This document shows positions 27,531 to 41,696 of a stretch of 64,000 nt of DNA, piece after piece. Below the pieces are notes generated by a model. The model saw only the letters and a program-made list of their open reading frames with translations. It did not search any database and had not been told where the DNA came from. The first letter of the stretch is position 1; every line of letters starts with the position of its first letter. Source of the DNA: Eleginops maclovinus. Taxonomy: Eukaryota > Chordata > Actinopteri > Perciformes > Eleginopidae. The DNA lies in the NCBI RefSeq assembly GCF_036324505.1, contig NC_086350.1, forward strand, positions 16,613,532 through 16,677,531, given 5' to 3'. The position numbers and the translations under genes were made by a program.

Positions 27531-30500
27531 CTTCTCAGTTCTGAATGCTGGATTTCATTATCAAACTACAGGAGGTAACAGCAGCTAAAATTGAGGTAGA
27601 TGAAGGAAAATATAAATCTTACGTCACAGTATTTTATTATTGCATAAACTATTATTAATACCACTCACTAAATTAATTATTTTTGGAAATGTAGTCTGCC
27701 AGAAAATAAGACTTATATTATGAGAGTATAGTAATTAAATAATAAATATCCTCGCTCTTTCATACCAAGCCTTATTTTTTTACTTTTCTCCGTCATATTC
27801 ACACACACACTCTTATAATTTGGAGATGCCTAACAATCACATCTCAAAGGAAAATTCAAAGAATGAACGGTGGAAAGATTCAATATAATTTTCATGCAGA
27901 AACGCCATCTCCTGCACCATAGATAATAAAGGGTGGATAAAATATGAGAAAGAGCACATGAAAAGGAGCTTTGAAGAAATAGCAACTATTCATGCCAGTC
28001 ATACTAAATAAGAAGAATGCCATTTAGCTTTCAAAGAGGTCTTGCAATTGTCACTTTTTCATGTGAGTTTCCATTACAACAAAACAGACTGTCACAAGAG
28101 GGCACATATTCAGGGTCTGATATGCTTCTCCATCAAAATCTCCAGAATGATATATTTTGGCAGGGGTAATAGACACACAATGATGAAAACGTATGGCCAA
28201 CACTGACAAAAAGCATCATCAGCCTTGAGGAACAGTGGTTGCAAGTAAAAGCTCCCAGACAGTACGACAGTAGTTCACACCAAGAGCAGACGTGTAGTGG
28301 AAGTTACATGCATGAGAGACCAGAACTGTTTACACCAGCGGCGTATTTCTATGTGCAGTCCAAAAGAAAAAGAAAAATACAGCCTGATACAAAGGTGAAA
28401 TATGAGAGCAGCAATACCAGCATAGAAACACTGCTGGAAGTCACAAAGTTCTCCTTATTTTTCCTTCTTTATATCGTGCTCCCTTTCCAATTCTGTTTCA
28501 CTGCCATAAATGGGTAAAGCCTATAATGAGGACTTTGCTCGATACAGTTAGCAACACTGGAACCACAGAAATATTATAATATTATGAATCTCTCTCTGTC
28601 ATTGTCTATCATTTAATAAATCATTTCTAGGCAATTCACTCCCTTTGTAGCGGAGCTGATATGCATTTGGTGTTGCATCTTTTACATAGAGAATGAACAG
28701 TAATACATTTCTGGTTTTCAAATTGTATTTATTCATTGCATTAGAATGTATGTTTTCTACTGTATATGCTAGTATCCACATCAAATGTGGTTGACTACTA
28801 TATGCTTCTCCGACATATAGTAACGGGACTTGCAACAAAAAATGTAAAATAAACTCCTCACTAATTAATCGAAGCAGTGACACAGACTCTACCACATCTT
28901 GTTTACAGTACAGTACTTGTGTGAAGTTTGGCCTTGGATAAACGTTATGGTACAGCAACCTGTCATTGGAAACAAGCTTGAATCCAAGGCTAAAGGAAAA
29001 TACACATGAATAATTATAAAAATAAAAGCCTAAAATAGTCTGATAGTTGTTGATACTTCAGCTAGATTCCATAATACATTTTCTACCTGTTATTCATGAA
29101 TGTGAACAGGAATTGTGGGGTAGGCTATCTCGTGGGAGTCAAAATGTTAAACAAATACTCTTAATGATCGTAAAACAGCTACAGATGGTCTGGTTATGTT
29201 AAAAAGGACCAAAATCAATGTATGAGGAAACAAAATGATTCCCTCATGATGTCCCCATTTTCCCAAAAATATTATTCCAATTGAAAACCTGCTAAATATG
29301 CTACAAATCCACAAATGATTCTGTCTTTATGGATTCAACAGAAATGTTGAATTCATATTGACTCAAAGTGTACCGCTCTAAAAGTAAAGCCCAATTGCTC
29401 AGTAACAACGTCCTTTAACTCCTGTGTAGGCATTTCAAAGATGAAGCCATTTTGTACAAACCCTAAATATTCTAGAACAAACATATACTTATAAAATGTA
29501 TATAATGTAACTAGAACATTCTTTTTTCAAACTATTTTTTTTTCTGAAGGCATTAGTTGGCACATTACGTTAAGCCTCTGAGTGTGTGTAATTTAGTTCT
29601 CACCTGCCAATTCAATCACTGTTCCAAGGGGTTCTGGTCGTCCTCATGTTAACTTTCAATCCACCTTTAAAGCTGTCCCTGAAAAACACAAGAGACAAAT
29701 CTGTAAGAATATTTTCAAAGCAGACTAACAGTGATACAGTTTGTTGCTTCTCCAGTTCCACTCAGTTTTATGGGATACAGGCCTTGAATAATGTGCTGTT
29801 CTGGAAAGTTTTGATGCATGTACAAACTACCAAAAATGCAGTTTTTACAACCCCCAGGTTACAGTATATCTAATTCAAAATTCTCTTTATTGTTTCTAAA
29901 TAATCATTGAGTCATCTTGTTAGTTTTCCTTTCAACCACTTCCTCAGCAATCTCTGCTGATGCGGACATTTTGGTGCCTTTTAGAACCTTGATATAAGAG
30001 GAGGAGCTACTGTATATAGTACACTACTGAAAGTCGGAAGAGCTCATTCCCCAGGGACGAGGGGACATGCAAAGCCATAATGCATCACAAACACACACGT
30101 CTATGACAAAAAACACACAAGTACACTCAACACATAGGGCAGACCCTGCTGAATAAATTATGGGTGACAAAAGCAAACGGAGATAAAGCTCTCCATCGCA
30201 ACCGCCATCCATTAGTGAGGAGCAGGAACTGTGAGAGAAAATAAGCGTGTGTTTGATGCACAGGAGCATTACTGTGTGAGCCTATCATGACCCCAGTCTT
30301 TGTTCTAAGATAAAGGGTTTTGGTGTCTCTGTCTCATTTATGCAGCATTGCCAGTAAGAAGTGTTTTCATATTACAATTGCATTACACTCAGAATACCAG
30401 CACTGAATAAACTGTAAACATATCTTGAGCCATCCAATGTACAAAACAACAATACACGAATGAATAGACAGAACATGTCTAAATTAATTAGAGGTACTTA

Positions 30501-32592
30501 TTAACCAGCCAATTGGAGTGAAATAAAACAGTTTTGCAACAGCTGTCCTCTCATATTGCTATAAACAGATATGGTATCTATATCAGAGTCTTCACACAGC
30601 AGGACAAGATTTTGGTTAAGGTTTTCTATTTGTAGTCCTTGTAATATTGACAAATCTAAATTGAGTTGGCGTTGGCTGTGTGCAGGTAAACAGTCTGTGT
30701 AGAGAGCATGCATCCTCTGAACCCATCAGATATTGTGTGAAGAAGATATTTATACATTTATATAAACAAGTACAATCTGGATATAGCTGTCTAGAAATTG
30801 ATGTCCATCAATTGCATTGTACAGTAAACAATGATCAGTACATTGCAAATAAGATCTTGTCCAATACACCTGAGAAAAACGTGCAATAAGAGGCCTATAT
30901 TATTAAAAACAATACTTATAACGCAGTCAAAAAGAAAACATGTATTAGCCTTTTTAATGGTAGACCAACTCCTGGACCACTTTGCTTCTCAGGAGGATGC
31001 AAATGTTTTAAAATATATTGCTACATTTTATTTTTAAATGTAAATAAAGAACTAAACAGCTATTGTTATAGAAAGTCAATTGCATATTTTTTGGTGATGG
31101 TTTAAGATTTGGTGCAGCAGAACGTACGCTAGATTGTTTCTAAATGAAGTACTGTGCTCATGTTTATCTAAACCAAAGAACACTTTGGCTAATCACGCCA
31201 TAATTTTTAGTAGGATCAATACAATTTTAGTTTTGTATGACGTTAAGATTTGATTTAGTTGATGAAAATATAGAAAATCACAGACTTCAAAGTCTCAACT
31301 AAACTCAAATCTCCAGTCCACAGCTCTAAGCTCTATAATTATTGCAAACATTTATTGAAATAAAAAGGTACAATTAAATAAAAGTAAGACATCTTTGTTT
31401 ACAAGCTGAACATTAACATATTTGCAAAATGACCTGGTTACGTTAGTTACAACGTCACTACATATTGTTAAGCAGCAGAAAGTGCAGCAGAAAGACTGTG
31501 CAATAGTTTCTGGCTGCACATCACTAAGAATGACAAATTATGCCCACAGATAGCAATGATGGATTTGGGCTCTGCCGGTGTAATCATTATCAATGTTGTT
31601 ATTATCAACAACATCAATATAACACCCAACACACACATACACATCCCTCCACCCCCTGGCTTTCCTCCTTCTTTGACAAAACACTGCATCATTGCATTTT
31701 TCAAAGCTTGTCACGAGTCAGTGTTTCAGAATGTGTCTAAAAGATGTATGTTCTTTATAATTAAGAAGAAAAATAACCATACTCTTATAATTACCATCAA
31801 TTTAAAGATGCGGACAGTCTGGTCTGTCAGAGACAGATGCTACTTCAATTGTGGCTGGGTATTTTTAAGGACTGATATGAAACAACATTTGATTTGCTTC
31901 TTTGTGAAAAAAATGAATACAAATAAAATATATATATATAATGAATTGTGCAATTAAACTACAGTATGGACTACTATGTTTCTCTTCCTATAATGTAAGA
32001 GTCCAGATCTCTAACCAGGTCTTTTTACTGTGAACCACAAGCAAGTTTATATATTGAAAAATAATCCACATGAAATATCATTTGTTTTTAAAAGTTTCCT
32101 TCAGTGTTTCATTTCTTTAAAAAAGCATATTCCCACAGTGCACTCCACCGCACGACTGAACGGCAGTTTGTGTAAGTGTAAGAGGGCCATTTAACCTGGG
32201 TAAAATCAAATAATCACCACATGTAAAGTTGTTCATCTGTTCAATTAACATGACTTACATGTCACTGCCAATTCCAATGAAATTACATAGAATAGAATAT
32301 AACACCAAATGCTGATGGGCAGCATGATGCCAGCTATATTCTGAACCACAAAATGAAGCAGCACAAACATTGCAGTTTATTATCTCATTACAACTTCAAC
32401 ATCAGTCAATCCAATAAACCTCTAGTTGTGTATCTTAAGGTGTCTACAAGACATCAAAGATCGTTCAGCCATTTCTTTCTGCTTTCTTTATCTCCAATGA
32501 ACTCACAGAGATAAAGTCTCTCTGCGGAAGAGTAGTAGTCCAACAAATCAAGACTAATGTCAGCGCCTTCTGCTCCAGATTGCTGCAGAGTT

Positions 32593-32606
32593 TGACCTGC
32601 AGGTCA
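32593..32606. promoter_or_regulatory. Everted AGGTCA half-sites spaced by 2 (nuclear-receptor-like)
   Basis: TGACCTGCAGGTCA is a perfect 14-bp palindrome made of two AGGTCA half-sites facing outward with a 2-base spacer. AGGTCA is the core half-site of many nuclear receptors. Occupancy cannot be judged from sequence. Confidence 0.3.
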
Positions 32607-33330
32607 CACTACATCACCCACTGGAAATGACCAGAAATGCATGTCAGGCTGAATCAATTGGCTGCACAGCCACTCGTTCAATTAAGATCTTGGGTGGGGG
32701 TGGTCAGTGTGGTTTGCAGTGTGGTGAGTACAGGCTCCCAAAGGAGCAGTAAGTGCTGAAATCAGCTCAGCTGCGCATGCCATTTGTCATTATCTAATGG
32801 TAAATCCATCTGTGTCTGGTAAAGAGCCCTCGCCAGGCCAGATTACTAAATAGCCAGAGAGAAAAGAAAAAATAAGAATATATATAAGAAAGAACAATAG
32901 ATGTAAATAACTTGAACATTCTAAAACAAGTTATTGAAGTTATACTGTACAATCTTTTGTTGAATCACTATATTAATATAATAGCTCCAACAAGCATGGA
33001 GATCATATCAAGAAGTTTAAAAGGATCCATGAAATCTCACAGAGCCATCCAGGCCATATTTTCCATTTAAGGAATAGTCTTCGTACAATGATGATGATGA
33101 GATAAAACAAATTAACAGTCTTTAAATCAGGCATTAAGACTGAACGAAGAATGCAATATTGTAATTATCTCAATTACATAATCTGTAACTAAATTAAATT
33201 AGAATACGGCTAAATCAGTAGTTTAATATGATTTTAATTAATACATGTCTAAGCTATGTACACCATGAGTTGGTAGACAATATGAGAGCTTACAGGCTTT
33301 CAGGCATATTCTGTGTATCTCTATGTGCAC

Positions 33331-33357
33331 GTGTGTGTGTGTGTGTGTGAGAGAGAG
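33331..33357. repeat. (GT)n(GA)n short microsatellite
   Basis: About nine GT units are followed by four GA units. Confidence 0.95.
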
Positions 33358-36300
33358 TATATGTTGGTGTGTACATGGACAGAAATGTTTGTGTCTGCAC
33401 TGTTTAGTAAAATGACTGTCAATATTCACTGCAACATACAACCAGCCTTTTGTGAAAAACAAACATACTCTTGATATTGTCGCCTATTGTTGATATTTTT
33501 TATTTGCAATTGGCCAATTTGTGCAAGAAGGTCCATTTATTTTAATAGGAACCCTTCATGTAATCCTACACAGGATGACACCATACATGGGTTTATACTC
33601 TACTGGAATTAAAATGGCTGTAGGGCAAAAGGATAACAGCAAAACATGATACAACACAGACTAACCCATGTAGAGTCGTGACCAGCGTATTATCATTGCA
33701 TTACATTTGTTGTCAGAACATGACATTTGTTTTAAAGTAATGCTTTTACAAACCTTGGTTAGCACCCAATGTCAAAATGCAGCTGCAGTGAAACGCTTTG
33801 CTGAGTGGAATTACTGCAATCAGGGGAGATATGGAATTAATATGTCTGATTAAGTGCCTGACTGAATTAGCATTTGGAGTCCAATGAGAGTTCAAGCAGG
33901 AGGGGAGGGAGGATATATGTTCTGCAGGGATAGAGACAGGCTGACAGAAAGGTCTATAGAAGGAAAAATAGATTAACAAAGACAAGAAGCAAGGAAAAAA
34001 AGTAGAATGACTGCACTATATAACTGTGATATGTGCATTCCTTTGATTCTTGGTTTCAGTCAGGCCAGTCTTGTCTCTTTGATTCATTATTTCCTCGCAA
34101 AAATGTTCCTTTTCTTCACCTATGAAACACATCTATAGTCTCCCTTCTGCCTTAGGTATTCACTTGTATACAGAACAGCTATAATTTGTTTAAAAATGTT
34201 GAAGTTGCTTAACAATGGCACACAGAGGGACTTATTGAGAGTGAGGCAAAAAGGAACACAATCCAGTACCAACGTTCAAGGGAAAAGTCAGACAAAAGGT
34301 TGTTTGAGGAGAAGCGTGAGAAGATGAAAGCCACAGACTGCATGGTTTGCACCCAGGGAGAGAGAGGGTAGTAAATTACCAATATGAAATATTTTCCTCG
34401 ATATGTCTGACTCTCATATGAAAGGCTAGCAAAAACCTCTGAAGAAAATGAATGAGAACGAATGCCACACTAGGGCACTTTATACAGGGGGATACAAGAC
34501 CTATATCACATTGAGCACATTAATGCAAATCAATGTAACAACATAAGAACGCATATCATACATGTAGTGAGGTAAAAGGAGAGGGTTCAGAACAAATTGT
34601 CAGGGCTGAGAAAAGTAATCTTGCAGTGGAAGAGAAGAGGAATACCAATCAAGAAGAAACGGCAAAGTGGTATATAGAAATCTTTGAGGCAAATGAGTGT
34701 GATATGCTGGCAAGGAAGGTGAGAGAACTTTCTTTGGAAAAAAGAAAAGGAGTGAGAAGGGCAGTAGAATATTTTCTATTGATTATCATTAATATCCCTT
34801 TCTCATGTGAAGGACATGAGTCACTGTTTGTGTCTCCAGCAAGAGATGGGAGCAATAGCTGCTAGCATCATCAAAATAAGATTGCAAACTGGACTGAATT
34901 AGATAGGTATTTCCAAATGTACGTGGTTCAGAATTTGATCAATCTAGATCCTCCAAATAATGAAAAAGCAGATTCAATTGGTGACCCATTTGGTGCAAGA
35001 ACATACTTCCTGGTGGAGGCAAATTAGGGTCTGTTTTATGATGTAATGCCTGCGACTAACTACGCTGTAAAAACAACTCTGAAAATCTGGACCATTATGT
35101 CTTTAGGCAGTAAGAGTGTGAGGACTAAACTGCATAACACATTGAATGGTGTGTTGTGTCAGAAAAAACATGGTCACTACAATTACATTTTTTACATTGT
35201 TAGTGACAAGGTTTACAAATTGTAATGTTAGGTGGTCGATACATACCAATAACTGGATAACCAATGACTGTAATGCTGTGATATTAAGTATCAATTTTCA
35301 TGATCCCCAGAGAATGGTTCAAGTTTATTTTGCTGTTCTTGGTTCTCTTTTGTATTTGGATATCCCTGTGTCTTCCTGAATGAACACAGTTCCACGGTGT
35401 CTTCTGCTGCTAACAGTCCTACTTGTACACTAGAACTATTACATCCTGATAGTCGGATTGAAACATTTCTTGGCATATTTGTTTTAAATGACCCTATGGC
35501 CTTCCCTGTCACATTACCCTTAGGCACACTTTCCATAACATACATTGGTTTCATCAAACAGCATGGCAGAGTATACGTTACTTTCTCTAGTGACAATGTC
35601 ATGGATTGAGACTTAGTGTTGGTTGTAATTGAGCAGGAGTGAGTTCATTTGCGTCCACACCTTTGTCTATATATGCATGCTTGCCTTCAATGTGGGTGAA
35701 AAAACATCATCTTCTTTTTTATGGAACGGCACTTTGAAAAATGTCACCTTTCATTTTTTCTTAGCCTCAAATAGGAGATTCCAGTTTACAAGCCAGCATA
35801 AGAACTTCTAGTGCACGCATGTCTGTTTCCCCATAGGGAGAAAATTCTTCACCCAGCTTTCTGTAAATCGATGTGGACACAATTCATTGTGGAGTGCAAA
35901 ATCACACAAAATACTTGTCATCACAGGCTACAGCTATGAACCATGTAAGAGAGTGAGCATACAGGAGTGCAGCTACCCCATCCCCTGTTGGGCTCAACGC
36001 TTGGGATCCTAAGCGGATTTACAGTGCGATATCAGCACTAAGCAGAGCGTTCATTACAGGTATCAGGAATAGAAGTTGATTGTAGAGTTAAGAAAGAAAA
36101 TACTGCCATGTAACCAGAGAAAGGATGTAATATGAAGGCCAGATTAAAGCGCTGAACATTATCATCCCTAAGTCAGGCAGTGGAAAGAAGACATATACAA
36201 AGGAGAGGAAGACAGGAAGTGAGAATTTACATTTTAGAACATGTCTTTCTAGAGTCCAGACATAAAATGGATGTAATGACTTAGCAAGAACATATGTGGA

Positions 36301-36734
36301 AAATCTTAGAATAATATGTTCATAATTTGAATAACAACAAGCTTAATACTTGTGTTCACACATACAAAATGGAGACTAAAACCATACATATACATGGGAG
36401 ACATCCTTCCTCTTCTCAACTACTGCGCCCAGGGAGAAGCATCAGACAGAAGGAAGCACTCATGCACAATAGGTCATGAATCTCTCTCTTGACGAGGCCA
36501 TCAGCCTAACAACGCAAAGTATGTGTTATTATTCCTTATTGTAGTATGTACCTTGACACAGGCTGATAACACAGGCTCAGAGAGTGGAGGTAGAATGATG
36601 AATGTAATAATTCAGTGTGTGAGTCATCATGAAGCTGAATGTGAGGAGGATAGAGGCAGAGACGATGATTCAGAGTGAATGTAAAAAATAATACTCCATC
36701 CCCAAAACGATCATTTGCATACCAATTACTGACC

Positions 36735-36766
36735 CTGTGTTACTTCAAATTATTGAAGTAACACAG
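36735..36766. repeat. Perfect 14-bp inverted repeat with 4-nt loop
   Basis: CTGTGTTACTTCAA (36735-36748) pairs exactly with 36753-36766 across loop ATTA. Confidence 0.9.
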
Positions 36767-37390
36767 TTTTTATACCAGGTCTTCAGCATAAACCACACTT
36801 GCATGGAAGAGTAGCGTGCCTGCACAAGTGTGAGACTCTCAGAAAGCAGTGTGCATACGACTGGATCAAATAAATGATAGATTATACTACAGGAGTTTTG
36901 TGGAATTTGTAAAAGCATGTTTTGATATAGTCATGCTGCCGTGAAACGTGCTCCTTATTAACTTGAACTAATCAAACATGTTTCCGCTTTATTCGTTGTT
37001 CAACGTTTGGAATGCGAGAAATGCTTTAATTCAAGGTAACATTTGGCGATTGAACAAAAACACATTAACAAACATTAACTTCCCTTTAAGTCTGTTCCTA
37101 AACCGTAGACACTTTATTTGTTGTTTAACTAACTCTCTATTGGGTTGATAAACCGACTTACAACTAAGAACGTAGAAAATATAAAACAGTATAGCACTGC
37201 TTTCAAATTTGACACTATAAAAGAAATAAATATAAATGAATCATGAGCACCAAACTGTAGTAAGCATGGGTACGTGTCTGTGAATGTTCGCTGAATTAAT
37301 GTTTTACACATTGTATCCTCATGCATTATAAACATACTATGGTCATCTCCATCCAGCATACATGTGGACACAGGGAACATGTGACAGTGT

Positions 37391-38160
37391 GTGAAGAAAG
37401 GCTCTGTCAAAAGGGGGAGACAGAGAGATAACTATATTGAAAGGGAACATTGCTCTTGGGAAAGCTCTCCTTCTCTCTCTCTCAAAGGAGAGGGAGGACG
37501 TCTGAAGAGGTTATTTATTTTTCATCTGGAGATGGAAACCGAAGTGCGGTGGGGAGAGCCCCAGTGGAATTACTGACTGGAGATGTACCCTCCTGGGGCT
37601 AGTGTCTCTCTCTTCTCCCCCTTTCTTCCACTCCTGCTCACTTTCCATCTCCCACCTTTCTGATCTCCAACAGAGAGCTGCCAGTGTCTCTCTGGGAGAC
37701 TGGGGAAGAGGAGAAGAAAAAGAGGAGCTCATTCTTGATGCCATCTTTGCCTGCCTCACAGTCAAACTCTATTCATCCCACACTCCTGTGGTCTGCAGAG
37801 CTGGGTTTGGCTTTGCTTGGATGTAACTGCATTGATCAAGCTGAGTCGAGTTGTCCTCCAAGCTCCTCCCAGGATTGTCTATCTCTATGTAGGAAGCAAC
37901 ACTTCTTATCCCAGCCCTCCTCATTAACAGCATTCCCATCACACACCAAAGTCATTAAAAAAGCCACTTGTCCTCCCCCATCCCCTCTGGTGTTTTCCTT
38001 TCATCATTACATTTCTCTGTTCGGATAAACCAGTGGTGTGAATGTCTTGGATGACACCTTTACTCCACCAGGACCAGAGTGAATTATTGGGAGGCAGAGA
38101 AGTAAGGCTACATAATCTTTGTAAGGCTGCCTCTCTACGGCCTGTTCCAGACATTCTTGT
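37391..38160. other. Strand-asymmetric pyrimidine-rich block of unknown role
   Basis: The block is unusually C/T-rich on the plus strand (37603-37667), ending in an acceptor-like CAACAG at 37668-37673. Open frames of 71-114 codons lie on both strands and match no family I recognise. Frames open in many phases at once reflect composition rather than coding. It could be a leader exon or regulatory element, but I cannot choose. Confidence 0.3.
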
Positions 38161-41100
38161 GTTGTCATGGGAGCCGATGAAAGGCTACCTTTCTGCTACC
38201 TATTTCTCTTAATGAACAAAGGTGTCAAATGCATCCTTACATTTAGGTCATTTGGGAAATTCCCCATGGCTGCAAAAAGTCAAGATACTAAAAAAAGGAG
38301 TGCTGCACAAAGCATGCTAGAGAGCTCATATTTTCAGACTGATGTAACGTAATCCCTTCCCCTTTCTACCTCCTAGGGAGGGAGCCAGGCTTTGTTTCAA
38401 TGCAGGTTTTCAGCAAGCACATAATTAGGACGACTTTGTTGCTACAGTACACTAAAGTTCTCCTCAGCAGCAAAGCAACTGAGTAAAAATTCTCACCTGG
38501 CGGGTGTGTGGCGCCCCACGAGCTTAGCGTTTCCACATGACTTACTTCCACATTGTGACTGCTGGGCCACCACACATATCCACACTGCTGTCTTATTTTA
38601 TAAATTGGATGAAAACAGGATGTGTAAACTATTGCGTGCTTTTATATTTCAATGGAGTGAGAGAAAATGTGTGAGAAAGAGGGGCTGATAAAGGACCTGC
38701 TGAAAGAGTAGAGTAGGCTTTGTATAGGCAGACACTCTTCATTATTCCTCAAATAGAAACATGCCCAGCCTCTGCTAATCTCCATCACAACAGTTACGAG
38801 AAAATGGACTCTGCTTTTGCTGCCTTTCAAAGCCACTAGCTAACAATGGATGTAGAAGAAATCAAATTTGCAGCCCCCCCACCACACGTTAACCTCCTTA
38901 TTTGCTTCCTCCTCACTCTGCCTTACCCTCCCTTCGCCTCTCTCCCTCCCCTCTATCTTCCTCGGCACTCCATACTGCGCCTAGTTAACTTCATTGGTTG
39001 GAGAGGAAGAATGCTGAGGGTGCAGGACTAAAGATAAACCAGCATCAATTAGACTCTAAAGTGCACTTTATTTTCTTTTTGTCCCCCCATGCCAAATTAA
39101 ATTACGCTATAAATTTAAAAAGAAAAAGCGCAATGGAGAAGCAATGAACTTTAATTATCGAAGCAGATACTCAGCATGGGTCACTGCTCACTACACTCCA
39201 GTTCACTGTGTGCTCTCACACTGCACATGTGCTGGCTTTGGATCACTTTTTTTAATATGTTCATAAAGCCTCAAATGTAATGATCTGACCTGTGTGGTCA
39301 GGTTGCATTATACAATACTCCCTACATTTTTGAAAATCAATATTGGCCCAACAATTTATAAGAATGAGAATTGAAATGAAGAGTCGGTATTTGTTCACAT
39401 CACTGCAAACAGACTTTAATTACTGACAACAAGCATTGAGGAAAACATCCCTCTTTCATAAAGTGATGTTTCCCTCTTATGTTCTTTTTCTCACAGTGTA
39501 TGTAACAGAAGAGATCAAACCACTTTGATAATTCAGCTGAGATCACCAGAGACACAGTGGGAAACAAATTAAACATGATAACTAAGACTGTGCTTCCTCC
39601 CATGTGGATTGGATGGATGGGGTAATGTCTGTCTGGAAGCGAGCTAGACACAGAAAGGGGAGGGAAAGCACGAGACAGCAGCTGTGAATCCCCTCTATTT
39701 CTTTTTTGGGAGGACTGCCAGGTCAGATGGCTCGGCACGACGTGACCTGTGTTAAATGTTACTTCCATTTGCCAGTGTTTTATCTTTCTATTTTGAGTGT
39801 GTTGCGTACATTTCTGACCCGTACCATATACAGTACATGTGAATGGCCTACAGGATTAGCAACAGCAACCTTTTGTTTTAATCAACTTGTCCTTCCTGCT
39901 TCAGTAAAGTGTCAATAAAGAGTAGAAAAAAACAGAAAAAAATGTAATGGCTGAAGGCATCTTATGACCTAAAAATGCATTGTGTTAAAAGTCACTATGA
40001 AACAAGCTAAAGTTATTTGATGTGTATGCTTCCTTTCACAAGGCGCATGGTTGTGTAACAGCATTGTTTCACCGAAAGGGTCTCATGAGGATAATCAAGT
40101 ACACCTCTGATTTTGTTGGGTCTGATAAAAAGATATCAAGGTGCATGGAATAATGATTTTTATAGCCTATGATTAAAGTTAAGTGGATCCAATAACATGA
40201 AGCACAACCATATAAAATACATCAAGCAAAATAAGAGCAAAAATAATTATAAAGGGAGTGAGATGAGAGGATAACTGTTACGCATATTCAAATATCCATT
40301 TATGCTGGTTTCACATGGGGATATTGAAGATATTTATTACATAATTGAGATGAAACTCCAAACTTTATTTTTGAGAAGTAAAAAACATAAGCTGTGGCCG
40401 GGACGATCAACGTGGATTTTTTCAATTCTGAGATGCTATTTTATTGCACAGGAATTGGCTGGAACCTTCTCTGATTTCAGTCTGAAGCTAAATGAGGGGT
40501 AATCTCACCAAAACAAATATGAGCGAATGGTAATTTAGACTTCTTTAGTCAACAATTCTTAAACAATACAAATTGTTGTTTTAAACAAGGCAATTCTTTA
40601 ACCAAGTTTTTTTTTTGTTAAATGATCTTTGATTTTTTTTATGTGATGCATTTAAAAAAAAACATTGTTTTATTGTAAGAGGTTGAAATTGTGCACAAAC
40701 CTTTATCCTGTTGAAAGCTGATGACACAATTGCTATTTATTTTTCAAAAAAGTTGAAATACATTTAGTAGATATACATCCAGTGCCCAAGCAGGACATAG
40801 TATTCTTTTTTCATAATGTAACAATGTGGATGTTGCGGGTGAAAGCTGGATATCAAATGTTTATACAATATAACACTTTGTTTACCGAGGTTCTTCCTCA
40901 AGCTCTGTCTGTTGGTTCTCAGGGTAACCCGATCGACACGGTTTACGTGACTTTTATAACACAACGCCTTATAGTGGTAATTTATACATACAGCCCACCA
41001 GCATTGTGTGAATAACATATTCCCTTATCTGAGAGTCTAGATTGCTGGTAGAGAATATCAACAGGAAGGAAGGGTCTATGAATTCTCTAAAGCTCTCTCT

Positions 41101-41661
41101 CCCTGTGAAAAGTACATGTTCATAATTATGGCTTCTGGGTAGGAAGGCTTCATATAGGTTGCAACAATAAGTGAAGTTGTAGTTACTATATATTTTCTGA
41201 CTTGGCATAACAACAACAAACCAAACAATGACAACGTTGCTCCATAAACATGACAACGTTATTCTTGTAAAAAGTGTCATGTTATGGTTATGACAGTGTA
41301 ACGTCAGTCTTATGTTCACTTTAAATAACCTTTGAATAACATGTTCACAGGTAGGTCACTAAAGAAACAGTTTCAATAAGCAGGAAATGAATCAACCAAT
41401 ACAGCCTCCTCTAACACAGCCTCACACACACAATCTGATTTGCCTGAAAAGGCCTGTTATACAATTAAGTTATGGTGAATCATTATTCGTTGGTGTCTTC
41501 TCCCAGTGGTTTACATAACCAGGATTTAATAATAGAAGAAGTGCGCAAATGCTCTCCCACAATACTACTGGTGCACCCCGACCAAAAAACAGTACTAAGG
41601 TTTGAAGCTCTATTTTGATTGTGAGTCACACGGAGAGCCACAGAGAAAAAACGATAGGGGA

Positions 41662-41696
<35 letters not shown>

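Larger units (their letters stand above)
27531..37390. other. Non-coding, probable lrrc4c intron or upstream desert
   Basis: I see no gene in nearly 10 kb. Features of note are a short (GT)n run at 33331-33349, a perfect TGACCTGCAGGTCA palindrome at 32593-32606 inside a balanced, non-repetitive block (about 32500-32860), and the hairpin at 36735-36766. Longer frames such as 28599-28958 and 35291-35602 (minus) and 31556-31957 (plus) match no family I know and have no splice or codon evidence. Confidence 0.55.

Noticed and set aside
35291..35602. 103-codon minus-strand frame considered as a transposon protein relic
   Set aside because: I could not match it to gag, protease, reverse transcriptase or transposase motifs.
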